Assembly (NCBI RefSeq): GCF_021325795.1
Contig: NZ_JAHPZX010000006.1
Location: 62,001 to 126,000, forward strand
Direction of reading: 5' to 3'
Origin: Bordetella sp. LUAb4
Lineage (GTDB): Bacteria > Pseudomonadota > Gammaproteobacteria > Burkholderiales > Burkholderiaceae_B
DNA length: 64,000 bases
Below the pieces are notes generated by a model that was given only the letters and a program-made list of their open reading frames with translations, ran no database searches and was not told the DNA's origin. The position numbers and the translations under genes are program-made. This document shows, one piece after another, positions 36,696 to 45,887 of this stretch. Numbering within the stretch: position 1 is the stretch's first letter; each line of letters opens with the position of its first letter.

Positions 36696-37586
36696 TTACT
36701 CGCGCGGCGCCGCGCCGAATTCGGCGCCGGCCCAGCGTTCGATGTGGCGTATGACTTCGACGTTGTCGCGCGGCCCATCACCCTGCGATAGCGCGAAGGC
36801 CAGGAACTGGCGCGCGGCGGGATTGACCCGCATGGGCACGCCCAGCTTCTCCGCCTCGTCCAGGCACATCTTGACGTCCTTGTGCAGCAGCTCGGTCGTG
36901 AAGCGCACCGGAAAGCTGCGATCCAGCACGCACTGTGGAATGCGTTCCAGCGTGGCGAAGGAACGGCCGCTGGAAACATTCAGCACGTCCAGCAGCGTAC
37001 GCGGGTCCAGGCCCGCCTTGACACCGTAGACCAGCGCTTCGCAACTGGCGATCATGCTGGTGGCGTACAGCGTGTTGTTGATGATCTTGGTGGTCTGGCC
37101 CAGGCTGGCGTCTTCGCCCAGATAGAACAGGTTCTTGCCGATCACTCGCAGCACGGCCTCGACTTCCTCGAAGGCCGCGCGCGGTCCGGCCGCCATGACG
37201 GCCAGCGTGCCCTTCTCCGCCGCCACCGTGCCGCCGCTGACAGGCGCGCCTATCATCGTCACGCCTTGTGCCGACAGGATCGCCTCAACCTCCTTGGTCA
37301 CCGACGGCCCGGTGGTCGACATGTCGACCAGAATGCGCAGCCCTTGCACGTCCGCCAGTTCCCTCGCCACCTCGGCCACGATGGCCGGCATCGGCAGGCA
37401 TAACAGCACCACCGGGGTGGCGGCGGCCAGCGCGCGCACGCTGTCCATGCCACGCGCCCCGGCCTGCACAGCGCGCGCCTGCGCCGCGGCCGACCGGTCG
37501 TGCACCAGCAGTTCATGGCCCGCGTCCAGCAGGCGTTGCGCGAAATGGCGGCCGATATTGCCGACCCCGATCAAGCCCAGTTTCAT
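36696..37586 (-). CDS. 3-hydroxyisobutyrate dehydrogenase / tartronate semialdehyde reductase family
   Basis: 296 aa. N-terminal NADP motif MKLGLIGVGNIGRHFAQRLL, substrate-binding DMSTTGPS and GAPVSGGTVAAEKGTLAVMA, catalytic Lys in GQTTKIINNTLYA. MmsB, GarR and GlxR all belong here, so the substrate is open. First gene of the minus-strand cluster; the start at 37586 follows GAGACTGAG. Confidence 0.92.
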   Translation of the reverse strand: MKLGLIGVGNIGRHFAQRLLDAGHELLVHDRSAAAQARAVQAGARGMDSVRALAAATPVVLLCLPMPAIVAEVARELADVQGLRILVDMSTTGPSVTKEVEAILSAQGVTMIGAPVSGGTVAAEKGTLAVMAAGPRAAFEEVEAVLRVIGKNLFYLGEDASLGQTTKIINNTLYATSMIASCEALVYGVKAGLDPRTLLDVLNVSSGRSFATLERIPQCVLDRSFPVRFTTELLHKDVKMCLDEAEKLGVPMRVNPAARQFLAFALSQGDGPRDNVEVIRHIERWAGAEFGAAPRE

Positions 37587-37806
37587 CTCAGTCTCGCTCC
37601 AACGATGCATGGGGATGCCGGATGCGGATCCCTCTACCCGCATCCTAGGCAGCGGCGACCCCGGTGGCGAGTGCTGATTCGGCGGTGGGGTATAACCTGA
37701 AGCTAATCGATGGGCGTCGGCGGATGAGGCCGACGGCAAAGGCATACACTGTCGGTCAACCCAGAAATCAATTGAATACTCAGCGGTTCTCGCGATCCGC
37801 CCTACC

Positions 37807-39201
37807 GTGACCGATACCTCCCTGCATTTCTCCTCCCTGCCCCTCTTGCCCGCCTTGCTGGAAAACCTGCAAGGGCTGGGCTTCGAACAGATGACGCCGA
37901 TCCAGGCGCACAGCCTGCCGCTGATCCTGGAGGGTCGCGACCTGATCGCGCAAGCCAAGACCGGCAGCGGCAAGACCGCGGCGTTCGGCCTGGGCGTGCT
38001 GCAGAATCTGGACGTCAACCGCCTGGCCCCACAGGGGCTGGTGGTCTGCCCCACCCGCGAACTGGCCGATCAGGTGGCGCAGGAGCTGCGCCGGCTGGCC
38101 CGCCAGATTCCCAACATCAAGATACTGACGCTGACTGGCGGCGCCCCGGCTCGTCCCCAGGCGGAATCGCTCGCCCGCGGCGCGCACATCGTGGTGGGCA
38201 CGCCGGGCCGCATCCAGGACCACCTGGAACGCGCCAGCCTGGACCTGTCCGGCCTGAACACCCTGGTGCTGGACGAGGCCGACCGCATGGTGGACATGGG
38301 TTTCCATGACGACATCGCCGCCATCGCCTCGCACTGCCCGGCCAAGCGCCAGACCCTGCTGTTCTCGGCGACGTATCCCGACAACATCCGCAAGCTCAGC
38401 GCCCGCTTCCTGCGCAATCCGGCCGAAGTGAAGGTGGAAGCGCAGCACGACGCCAGCCGCATCGAACAGATCTTCTACGAAATCAGCGAAGCCGACCGGC
38501 TGGAAGCCGTGGCCACGCTGCTGGCCCATTTCCGCCCGGTGTCCACCCTGGCGTTCTGCAACACCAAGATCCGCAGCCATGATCTGGTCGAACACCTGCA
38601 GTCCAAGGGCATCAGCGCCCAGGCCCTCAACGGCGACCTGGAGCAACGCGAGCGCGACGAAATCCTGATCCAGTTCGCCAATCAGAGCTGCGCCGTGCTG
38701 GTCGCTACCGACGTGGCCGCACGCGGCCTGGACATCCAGAACCTGGGCGCCGTGATCAATGTGGACGTGACCAAGGACACCGAGGTCCACGTGCACCGCA
38801 TCGGCCGCAGCGGCCGTGGCGACCAAAAGGGTCTGGCGCTGAGCCTGTGCTCGCCCGAGGAAACGCGCTTCGCCAACCTGGTCGAACAGTACCAGGGGTC
38901 GCCGCTGAAATGGGCCGATATCAAGGGGCTGCGGCCCAAGGCCGACCGGCCCCTGCGCGCGCCCATGGTCACCCTGTGCATCCAGGGCGGCAAGAAGGAC
39001 AAGCTGCGGCCCGGCGATCTGCTGGGCGCCCTGACCGGCGATGGCGGCCTGACGTTCGAGCAAGTGGGCAAGATCAACATCACCGAATTCAACGCCTACG
39101 TCGCCTTGGACCGGCAGATCGCCAAGCAGGCGTTTTCCCGCATCTCCAACAGCAATATCAAGGGCCGACGCTTCCGCATGCGCTTTCTGGAAGAGTTTTG
39201 A
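37807..39201 (+). CDS. dbpA: ATP-dependent RNA helicase DbpA
   Basis: 464 aa. DEAD-box motifs AQAKTGSGKT, PTRELADQ, VLDEADRM, SAT and HRIGRSGRG are in order. The C-terminal about 75 residues (KDKLRPGDLLGALTGDGGLTFEQVGKI) are the DbpA RNA-binding domain that recognises hairpin 92 of 23S rRNA. It helps large-subunit assembly. GTG at 37807 is the start. Convergent with the LysR gene, 8-bp gap. Confidence 0.97.
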   Translation: MTDTSLHFSSLPLLPALLENLQGLGFEQMTPIQAHSLPLILEGRDLIAQAKTGSGKTAAFGLGVLQNLDVNRLAPQGLVVCPTRELADQVAQELRRLARQIPNIKILTLTGGAPARPQAESLARGAHIVVGTPGRIQDHLERASLDLSGLNTLVLDEADRMVDMGFHDDIAAIASHCPAKRQTLLFSATYPDNIRKLSARFLRNPAEVKVEAQHDASRIEQIFYEISEADRLEAVATLLAHFRPVSTLAFCNTKIRSHDLVEHLQSKGISAQALNGDLEQRERDEILIQFANQSCAVLVATDVAARGLDIQNLGAVINVDVTKDTEVHVHRIGRSGRGDQKGLALSLCSPEETRFANLVEQYQGSPLKWADIKGLRPKADRPLRAPMVTLCIQGGKKDKLRPGDLLGALTGDGGLTFEQVGKINITEFNAYVALDRQIAKQAFSRISNSNIKGRRFRMRFLEEF

Positions 39202-39209
39202 TCAGGCGG

Positions 39210-40097
39210 TCACTGACTTGAAACCTTGCGCAGCAGCTCGATGAACTTGTCCGCGTGGCTGCGCCCGGTATCGAAGACGGACCGCACGATGCTGGGATAA
39301 AGCGGAATGTCTTCCGCCAGCGGCAGCACCTGGACGTCGGGCCAGGCCATGCCGGCCATGGTGAACTGGTCGACCACGGCGACGCCCGCGCCGGCCCGCA
39401 CCAGGCTGCATGCCATATCGGTCTGGTGGATGTGCACGGACACGCGCACTGCCACCCCCGCTTTTTCGAAGGCGGACACGACCAGTTGGCCAAAGGGAAT
39501 ATTAGGGTGATGGGCGATCAGCGGATAGCCGCCTAAATCCGCCAGGCTGACCCGGCGCTTGCGCGCCAAAGCGTGGCCGCGTGGCACCACGCACACCATG
39601 CGCCCTTCAAGAAAGGGCTCCACGCGCAGATTGGGATGCTCGATGGGCAGCACCGAAATCGCCAGGTCGACCTTCTTGCTCAGCACTTCCTGCGCCATGC
39701 CATTGAGCAGCGTCTGGACGAAATTCACCTGGATGTTGGGATACTGGCCCACGAAGGCGGTGATCGCCGCCGCCACCACGCCCCGGCTCAGCGCGGGGCT
39801 GCACGCCAGATTCAGGGTCCCGGACTGCCCGCTGGCCAGGCCGCGCGCGAACTCATCGATGCGCAGCACATGCTCATAGCAGTGGTTGACCTCGCGGTAT
39901 AGCGCCTCGGCCTCCACGGTGGGCACCAGCTTGCCCTTGATGCGCCGAAACAGCGCCAGGCCCAGGGTGGTTTCCGTATGGGCGACGATACGACTGAGGG
40001 CCGGCTGCGACGTGAACAGCAGCTTGGACGCGCCCTTGATGGACCCGGTCAGCATCACTGCCCGGAACACTTCCATCTGGCGCAGACTGAATCGCAT
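39210..40097 (-). CDS. LysR-type transcriptional regulator
   Basis: 295 aa. HTH: MEVFRAVMLTGSIKGASKLLFTSQPALSRIVAHTE, with an effector domain extending to the end. Near paaG and in the same direction, 22 bp downstream of it. No obvious target operon; the Bug/dehydrogenase cluster or paaG are candidates. Confidence 0.93.
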   Translation of the reverse strand: MRFSLRQMEVFRAVMLTGSIKGASKLLFTSQPALSRIVAHTETTLGLALFRRIKGKLVPTVEAEALYREVNHCYEHVLRIDEFARGLASGQSGTLNLACSPALSRGVVAAAITAFVGQYPNIQVNFVQTLLNGMAQEVLSKKVDLAISVLPIEHPNLRVEPFLEGRMVCVVPRGHALARKRRVSLADLGGYPLIAHHPNIPFGQLVVSAFEKAGVAVRVSVHIHQTDMACSLVRAGAGVAVVDQFTMAGMAWPDVQVLPLAEDIPLYPSIVRSVFDTGRSHADKFIELLRKVSSQ

Positions 40098-40119
40098 CGG
40101 TATCAGGCGTGGAGGTTGG

Positions 40120-40914
40120 TCAACGGCCTTTGAAGACCGGCTCGCGCTTGGCCATGAACGCCGCCACGCCTTCCACGTAGTCCTCGCTGCGGCCCAGCTC
40201 GGCCATCATGCTCCGTTCCAGCTCCAGCTGCTGCGCCAGGTCATTACCCAGGCTGGCCCGCAAGGCGCGCCGGGTGTAGACCAGGCCCTTGGTCGGCGCC
40301 TGGGCCAATTGCCGGGCTAACTGGTCCAGCGTGGCATCGAATTGCTCGTCAGGCACGCACTGCCAGATCAGGCCCCACTCCTGGGCCTGGCGCGCGCTGA
40401 TGCGGTCGCCCAGCAGGGCCATGCCCATGGCGCGGGCGCGGCCCACCAGACGCGGCAGCGCGTAGGTTCCGCCCGAATCCGGCAGCAGGCCCAGACGGCA
40501 GAAGGACTGGATGAAGCTGGCCGATTCCTTGGCGATGACGATGTCACCCGCCAGCGCCAGATTGGCCCCGGCCCCCGCCGCGACACCATTCACACCCACC
40601 AGTACGGGCATGGCCAGGGCATCGAGCCGGCGGATCAGCGGGTTGTAGTTCTCGCCCAGGGTCTGGCCCAGGTCGACGGGGGGTGCACCAGGCTCGCGCT
40701 TGCGTTCGCCCAGATCCTGCCCGGCGCAGAAACCACGGCCGGCGCCCGTCAGCAGCAGCACGCGCGCCCCACCCTCGCCCGCCTCGACCCGGCTCATCGC
40801 GTCACGCACTTCCTCATGCATGGCGGCGGTGAAGCTGTTCAGCTTGTCAGGGCGGTTCAGGGTAAGACGGGCGACGCCATCCTCGATCTGGAACTGGATG
40901 TCTTGATAGGACAT
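40120..40914 (-). CDS. paaG: Enoyl-CoA hydratase/isomerase, PaaG-like
   Basis: 264 aa. Crotonase oxyanion-hole segments GRGFCAGQDLGERK and GVNGVAAGAGANLALAGDI. The catalytic-region Asp is in GLLPDSGGTYALPRLVG, the pattern of PaaG (1,2-epoxyphenylacetyl-CoA isomerase). The rest of the paa operon is absent here, so a different CoA substrate is possible. GGAGGAGAC precedes the start at 40914; upstream codons were rejected. Confidence 0.85.
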   Translation of the reverse strand: MSYQDIQFQIEDGVARLTLNRPDKLNSFTAAMHEEVRDAMSRVEAGEGGARVLLLTGAGRGFCAGQDLGERKREPGAPPVDLGQTLGENYNPLIRRLDALAMPVLVGVNGVAAGAGANLALAGDIVIAKESASFIQSFCRLGLLPDSGGTYALPRLVGRARAMGMALLGDRISARQAQEWGLIWQCVPDEQFDATLDQLARQLAQAPTKGLVYTRRALRASLGNDLAQQLELERSMMAELGRSEDYVEGVAAFMAKREPVFKGR

Positions 40915-40952
40915 TCTCGTAAGTCTCCTCCGGGCGTGGCCGCCCTCTGCCG

Positions 40953-41498
40953 TCACACCTTCAGGAAATGCTCGCGGTAATACGCCAGCTCGGCGATCGA
41001 CTCGTAGATGTCGGCCAGCGCTTCATGACGGCTCTTCTTGTCGAAGCCGCGATAGACTTCGGGACGCCAACGGCGCGCCAGTTCCTTCAGGGTGCTGACG
41101 TCGAGATTGCGATAGTGGAAGAACTGCTCCAGGCGCGGCATGTAGGCGAACATGAAGCGGCGGTCCTGGCTGATGGTATTGCCGCACAAGGGCGACTTGC
41201 CGGCCGGCACATGCTTGGCCAGGAATTCCAGCAGGATGTCCTCGGCCTGGGCTTCGCCGATGGTCGACGCCTTGACCTTGTCGATCAGGCCGCTCTTGCC
41301 GTGGGTGGACTTGTTCCAGTTGTCCATGGCGTCGAGCAAAGCGTCGGATTGATGCACCACGATGACCGGCCCTTCGGCGACCACGGTAAGGTCAGGTTCG
41401 GTCACAACCACCGCCACTTCGATGATGCGTTCCTTCTCCGGATCCAGTCCGGTCATTTCCATATCCAACCAAACCAGGCGGTTCTCGTTCAGAGCCAT
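40953..41498 (-). CDS. orn: Oligoribonuclease
   Basis: 181 aa. DEDDh exonuclease: [11 protein letters not shown] (Asp, Glu), a central Asp in [15 protein letters not shown] and the C-terminal [15 protein letters not shown]. Orn degrades 2-mer RNAs, including pGpG from cyclic-di-GMP turnover. Divergent from the M48 protease gene with only 53 bp between starts. Confidence 0.96.
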   Translation of the reverse strand: MALNENRLVWLDMEMTGLDPEKERIIEVAVVVTEPDLTVVAEGPVIVVHQSDALLDAMDNWNKSTHGKSGLIDKVKASTIGEAQAEDILLEFLAKHVPAGKSPLCGNTISQDRRFMFAYMPRLEQFFHYRNLDVSTLKELARRWRPEVYRGFDKKSRHEALADIYESIAELAYYREHFLKV

Positions 41499-41551
41499 AT
41501 AATTTGCCTTATAAAAACGCGATTTTCTCACACCGGCTGCCCATCGTTCCC

Positions 41552-42826
41552 ATGCTTACACTCTTGTTCGTCGTCCTGCTGCTGGCAGGCATCATCGTCC
41601 GGGTCTGGCTGTCCAGCCGGCAAATCCGGCATGTGGTGCGCCACCGCAACGCCGTGCCACCGGAATTTGCCGCCCGTATCGGCCTGACCAGTCACCAGCG
41701 CGCCGCGGATTACACCGTGGCCCGCGTGCGCCTGGGCATCAAGGAAAGGTTTTTCGACGCCGCCTTGCTCGTGGGGCTTACCCTGCTGGGCGGCCTGCAG
41801 GCCATCGACACCTGGGTATCCGGCCTGACCAGCCACGACTTCCTGCGCCAGCTGCTGTTGATTGCCGTGGTGGGCCTGCTGTTCGCGCTGCTGGAGCTGC
41901 CCTTCACCCTGTACCGTCAGTTCCATCTGGAAGGCCGCTTCGGCTTCAACCGCATGACGCCCGGCCTGTTCTTCCGCGACGCGGTCAAGGGACTGCTGCT
42001 GACCGCTGTCATCGGCCTGCCGCTGGCCGCCGCCGTACTGTGGCTCATGGCGCAGGCCGGCGCCTATTGGTGGGTCTGGGCCTGGGCCCTGTGGATAGGC
42101 TTCAGCCTGCTCACCTTGCTGCTGGCGCCCACCGTGATCGCGCCCATGTTCAATAAATTCACCCCGCTCAAGGACGCCGAACTGTCCTCCCGCATCCAGC
42201 AACTGGCGCAACGCTGCGGCTTCGCCATCAACGGCCTGTTCGTGATGGATGGTTCGCGCCGTTCCGGTCACGGCAATGCCTACTTCACCGGTTTCGGTAA
42301 ATCGCGCCGCATCGTGTTCTTCGACACCTTGCTGGCCCGCCTGGACGGTGCCGAGATCGAGGCGGTGCTGGCGCACGAGCTGGGCCACTTCGCTCACCGC
42401 CACATCATCAAGCGCATCGTCATGAGCTTCGCGCTGGCCTTGGGCTTTTTCGCCCTGCTGGGCTGGTTGGCAGGGCAGCCCTGGTTCTACACGCAACTGG
42501 GTGTCCTGCCTCATCTGAACGGGCGCAACGATGCCATGGCACTGCTGCTGTTGTTCATGGTGGTGCCGGTCTTCACTTACCTGCTCACACCGCTGAGCAG
42601 CTGGTATTCGCGTCGCGACGAATTCCAGGCGGACCGCTATGCCGCGCAGCAGAGTTCGTCCACGCAGTTGGTGTCGGCCCTGGTCAAACTCTATGACGAC
42701 AACGCCGCCACGCTGACGCCCGACCCCGTTCATTCGGCCTTTTATGACAGCCATCCGCCCGCGGCCATACGCATCCGGCACCTGAACCTGGCGCCCGTCG
42801 CGCCGGCGGTGGCGGTTCACCCATGA
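41552..42826 (+). CDS. M48 family membrane metalloprotease (Ste24-like)
   Basis: 424 aa, several membrane helices. The zinc motif HELGHF lies in [19 protein letters not shown], and the third ligand Glu in [14 protein letters not shown]. The CAAX-protease N-terminal domain is present. In bacteria the role is membrane-protein quality control or unknown. Overlaps rsgA by 4 bp. ATG at 41552 is used because the first hydrophobic helix starts there. Confidence 0.93.
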   Translation: MLTLLFVVLLLAGIIVRVWLSSRQIRHVVRHRNAVPPEFAARIGLTSHQRAADYTVARVRLGIKERFFDAALLVGLTLLGGLQAIDTWVSGLTSHDFLRQLLLIAVVGLLFALLELPFTLYRQFHLEGRFGFNRMTPGLFFRDAVKGLLLTAVIGLPLAAAVLWLMAQAGAYWWVWAWALWIGFSLLTLLLAPTVIAPMFNKFTPLKDAELSSRIQQLAQRCGFAINGLFVMDGSRRSGHGNAYFTGFGKSRRIVFFDTLLARLDGAEIEAVLAHELGHFAHRHIIKRIVMSFALALGFFALLGWLAGQPWFYTQLGVLPHLNGRNDAMALLLLFMVVPVFTYLLTPLSSWYSRRDEFQADRYAAQQSSSTQLVSALVKLYDDNAATLTPDPVHSAFYDSHPPAAIRIRHLNLAPVAPAVAVHP

Positions 42827-43758
42827 GGCCGCGTCCGCAGAACAGCCCCTCTCCCGCCAGCCGGCCCGGTCTGGTCCAGGGGCGCGTGATCGGCGCGCAC
42901 GGCCGCCATTTCCTGGTCGAATTCACGGACGGTACGCAGCGTCTGTGCTTTCCACGCGGCAAGAAGGCCGGCGCCGCCGTCGGCGATCAGGTCATGGTGT
43001 CCCTTGAAGGACGAGACGACGGCGCCATCGATGCCATCCTGCCGCGCAAGAACCTGCTGTACCGTTCCGACGAAATGCGCAGCAAGCAATTCGCCGCCAA
43101 CGTGGACCGGCTCTTCATCGTGGTGGCGGTGCAGCCGACCTTCTCCGACGACCTGGCCGGCCGCGCGCTGACGGGCGCCTGGAGCGCGGGTATCGAGCCC
43201 TATCTGATCTTGAACAAGGTGGATCTGCAGGCCGGCCTGGCCGAAGCGCGCGCGCGCCTGGCGCCGCTGGCGCGCCTGGGTGTGCCGGTGCTGGAAGTCA
43301 GCGCGCAGGACCAGGACCAGGCTCGCGCGGTTCTGGCGCCACCTATGAGCGGGCACGCCAATCTATTGCTGGGCCAGAGCGGCATGGGTAAGTCGACGCT
43401 GCTCAATGTGCTGGTGCCAGGCGCCGCGGCTCCGACGCGCGAACACTCCACCGCGCTGGACATGGGCAAGCACACCACCACCAGCACACGGCTCTATCAC
43501 TTGCCCAGCGGCGGTGACCTGATCGATTCACCCGGCTTCCAGGCCTTTGGCTTGGGCCATTTGTCGGGCGAGGACATCGTGCGGGGCTTTCCGGAATTCA
43601 CGCCCTATGTGGCGCACTGCCGTTTCTACAATTGCGCGCATCTGCATGAACCAGGCTGCGGCGTATTGGCGGCCTTGCGCGAAGGCAAGATCGAGCCGGC
43701 GCGGCATGCCTTGTACGAACGCATCGTCGCGGAAAACGCGGCGCAGGGGCGTTACTGA
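42823..43758 (+). CDS. rsgA: Ribosome small subunit-dependent GTPase A
   Basis: 311 aa. OB-fold N-terminus (VQGRVIGAHGRHFLVEF) then a circularly permuted GTPase: LNKVDL comes before GQSGMGKSTLLN and DSPGFQAFG. The C-terminal zinc motif is in CRFYNCAHLHEPGC. RsgA checks late 30S assembly. Same pairing with an M48 gene and orn as in other beta-proteobacteria. Confidence 0.97.
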   Translation: MRPRPQNSPSPASRPGLVQGRVIGAHGRHFLVEFTDGTQRLCFPRGKKAGAAVGDQVMVSLEGRDDGAIDAILPRKNLLYRSDEMRSKQFAANVDRLFIVVAVQPTFSDDLAGRALTGAWSAGIEPYLILNKVDLQAGLAEARARLAPLARLGVPVLEVSAQDQDQARAVLAPPMSGHANLLLGQSGMGKSTLLNVLVPGAAAPTREHSTALDMGKHTTTSTRLYHLPSGGDLIDSPGFQAFGLGHLSGEDIVRGFPEFTPYVAHCRFYNCAHLHEPGCGVLAALREGKIEPARHALYERIVAENAAQGRY

Positions 43759-43835
43759 AGGATGGGTGGCGGACGGGTCCGGCGCTGGCAAGGACCAGAA
43801 CCGCCCTGTAGCCATTCGCCGCGGCTCGTCGCGGA

Positions 43836-44576
43836 CTAGTTGCCGGCGGACGCTTGCCGGCCGCCGCCCAGCAGGTAATACAGATTGCGCAGCATGGCGG
43901 CGGTCGCGCCCCAGATGAAGAAATTCTCCCAGGGCATGGAGTAGTACTGCCGCACCCGACCATCGGGCAATTCCGCGCGATGCAGGCGATGGTTGGCGGG
44001 GTCGACGATGAAGCGCAACGGCACTTCAAACACTTCCGCCACTTCGAAGGCGTCCGGCGCCAGCGTGAAGCCTGGCCGCACCAGTCCCACCACGGGAATG
44101 ACGGAAAAGCCGGTCGCCGTCATATAAGGCGGCATGGTGCCCAACACGTCGACATAATCGGGCGTCAGGCCCGTTTCTTCCTGCGCCTCGCGCAAGGCGG
44201 CGGCCACCGGACTGGCATCGCTGTCTTCGATGCGTCCGCCCGGAAAACTGATCTGCCCCGCATGGTCGTGCAGATGCGCGGCGCGCTGCGTCAACAGCAC
44301 ATACACGCCATCCGGGCGCGTCACCAGCGGCACCAGGACGGCGGCCATCACAGGTTTGCCTTCGCGACCGGGATAGCGCGTGTCGTCATTCAGCGGCAGT
44401 TGCACCGACCAGGATCCGGCCCCCGTCAAATGCTCGCGCAGCGCCTGCTCCGTCAATTGCGCGGACGGCAAAGGCGGCAGGCCCTCATTGGCCACCACCC
44501 AAGGCGTGGACGCGGGATCGAAGGCTGGCCCCGCGGCGGGGCGGCGCGGCCGCGAAGGAGAAGATGGATCTGACAT
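43836..44576 (-). CDS. Nudix hydrolase, NudL/CoA pyrophosphatase type
   Basis: 246 aa. The Nudix box GGRIEDSDASPVAAALREAQEETGL is preceded by ISFPGG, with a UPF0035-type QRAAHLHDHAGQ segment typical of CoA diphosphatases. Low-complexity first 20 residues. Convergent with rsgA; downstream of rplS in the same direction. Confidence 0.9.
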   Translation of the reverse strand: MSDPSSPSRPRRPAAGPAFDPASTPWVVANEGLPPLPSAQLTEQALREHLTGAGSWSVQLPLNDDTRYPGREGKPVMAAVLVPLVTRPDGVYVLLTQRAAHLHDHAGQISFPGGRIEDSDASPVAAALREAQEETGLTPDYVDVLGTMPPYMTATGFSVIPVVGLVRPGFTLAPDAFEVAEVFEVPLRFIVDPANHRLHRAELPDGRVRQYYSMPWENFFIWGATAAMLRNLYYLLGGGRQASAGN

Positions 44577-44608
44577 ATGCCTATGCGAATGTGCCTATGA
44601 GAAACAGA

Positions 44609-44632
44609 AAAGGCACCCTGCAGGGTGCCTTT
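44609..44632. terminator. Hairpin after rplS
   Basis: AAAGGCACCC / GGGTGCCTTT with loop TGCA. On the minus strand it is downstream of rplS and ends in TTTTC, so it probably terminates rplS. Confidence 0.8.
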
Positions 44633-44758
44633 CCCATGGGAGCTTATCCCATGCAGTCGCTGAAAGCGCGGCATACGAATGCCGCCCTTTCATCTCCGCA
44701 TCCTGGCACGCGGACAGGCCATGAAGCCAGCCTCGCATGCCGGATACGGACATCGCGA

Positions 44759-45160
44759 TCAGGACGCGGCCTTGGCCGACTGAGCGGCAGCCTGACGGCT
44801 GACCAGCTTTTCCTTGATACGCGCCGACTTGCCCGAGCGGTTGCGCAGGTAGTACAGCTTGGCGCGACGCACGTCACCACGACGCTTCACTTCGATCGAA
44901 GCGATTTGCGGCGAGTACAGCTGGAACGTACGCTCGACGGCTTCACCCGACGAGATCTTGCGCACGATGAACGCCGAATTCAGACCACGGTTGCGCTTGG
45001 CGATGACCACGCCTTCGAAGGCCTGGACACGCTTGCGGTTACCTTCAACGACGTTAACGCTGACCACCACGGTGTCGCCGGGGGCGAACTCGGGCAAGGT
45101 CTTGTTATCGCCGAGCAGGCGCTTGATTTCTTCCTGTTCCAGGATCTGGATGAGGTTCAT
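44759..45160 (-). CDS. rplS: 50S ribosomal protein L19
   Basis: 133 aa. [45 protein letters not shown] and [12 protein letters not shown] are diagnostic. The start at 45160 is set by family length. The usual rpsP-rimM-trmD genes are not immediately upstream; instead a 260-bp non-coding region with its own promoter precedes it. Confidence 0.97.
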   Translation of the reverse strand: MNLIQILEQEEIKRLLGDNKTLPEFAPGDTVVVSVNVVEGNRKRVQAFEGVVIAKRNRGLNSAFIVRKISSGEAVERTFQLYSPQIASIEVKRRGDVRRAKLYYLRNRSGKSARIKEKLVSRQAAAQSAKAAS

Positions 45161-45384
45161 ATGAACTCCTGATTCATCATGTCTGTGCGGGATTCGTGGC
45201 CACCACAATGGCTTGCGCGCACCTTCGCGAAGAAGGCCCACGTAAACCGCCGGGATGTTCTGCCGTAAATTCGCCACGACTATGTGTCACTGCAACCGTA
45301 TGGACCCAGAGGCCCTGTGGAATGCAGTCCGGAAGAGACTTCCGTTTTAGCCGCACGCAGAGGATGAGTTTTGGCAAACGGGCA

Positions 45385-45413
45385 ATTCTACATGAAATCA
45401 GTCAGTTACGTAA
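45385..45413 (-). promoter_or_regulatory. Candidate promoter of rplS with long leader
   Basis: On the minus strand TTACGT (45413-45408) and TAGAAT (45390-45385) are 17 bp apart. Initiation near 45378 would give a leader of about 215 nt before rplS. The -35 is weak; the -10 is good. Confidence 0.45.
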
Positions 45414-45423
45414 ACCATTCTGC

Positions 45424-45867
45424 TCAGAATCCCAGCGCGGAACCCAACCACATCATGCCGGGAATCATGGCGGCCCACATACCGACCAGCAAGACATCCG
45501 TCACCATTTCACGGACGCTGACTTCACCCCCCTTTTCGCCCACTACGCCGGGCTTCACGGTCTTACCCACGGGGGCAGCGCGGCCGGCGTCCTCCGGTAC
45601 GGGACGCGTCCGGCTGCCGTCGGCGCCCCGCCCGGCCGGAACGTGATTCGGCACATGATCCTGCGGTGCCGGGCGGAAAGGCCAGTTTCCAGTGAGCTTA
45701 CCCGCCAGCTTGCTGGGCAAGCTGGCAGCCGAGCGGCCACCAAGGCGCTTACCGCGCGGCGCCGTGCCCGGTGTGGCGCCCGACAGCGCGCCAAAAGTTC
45801 CGGCGATGCTGCCGGAGAAGTCATGGGAAAACGAAGTGGAAAATTGCGGCTGAGCGGCAACGGTCAT
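45424..45867 (-). CDS. Unknown protein with C-terminal membrane anchor, downstream of the LexA-controlled gene
   Basis: 147 aa, no recognised family. Residues 1-115 are Ser/Gly/Pro/Arg-rich and probably disordered. Residues 118-147 are a hydrophobic helix (VLLVGMWAAMIPGMMWLGSA) at the very C-terminus. AGGAG lies 6 nt before the ATG, and the gene starts 20 bp after the radical SAM stop in the same direction, which supports a shared transcript. Function unknown. Confidence 0.65.
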   Translation of the reverse strand: MTVAAQPQFSTSFSHDFSGSIAGTFGALSGATPGTAPRGKRLGGRSAASLPSKLAGKLTGNWPFRPAPQDHVPNHVPAGRGADGSRTRPVPEDAGRAAPVGKTVKPGVVGEKGGEVSVREMVTDVLLVGMWAAMIPGMMWLGSALGF

Positions 45868-45887
45868 GGTGGGCTCCTGGCTAGCGG

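Noticed and set aside
37780..39063. 427-codon minus-strand open frame
   Set aside because: Antisense shadow of dbpA, without any domain-like segment.
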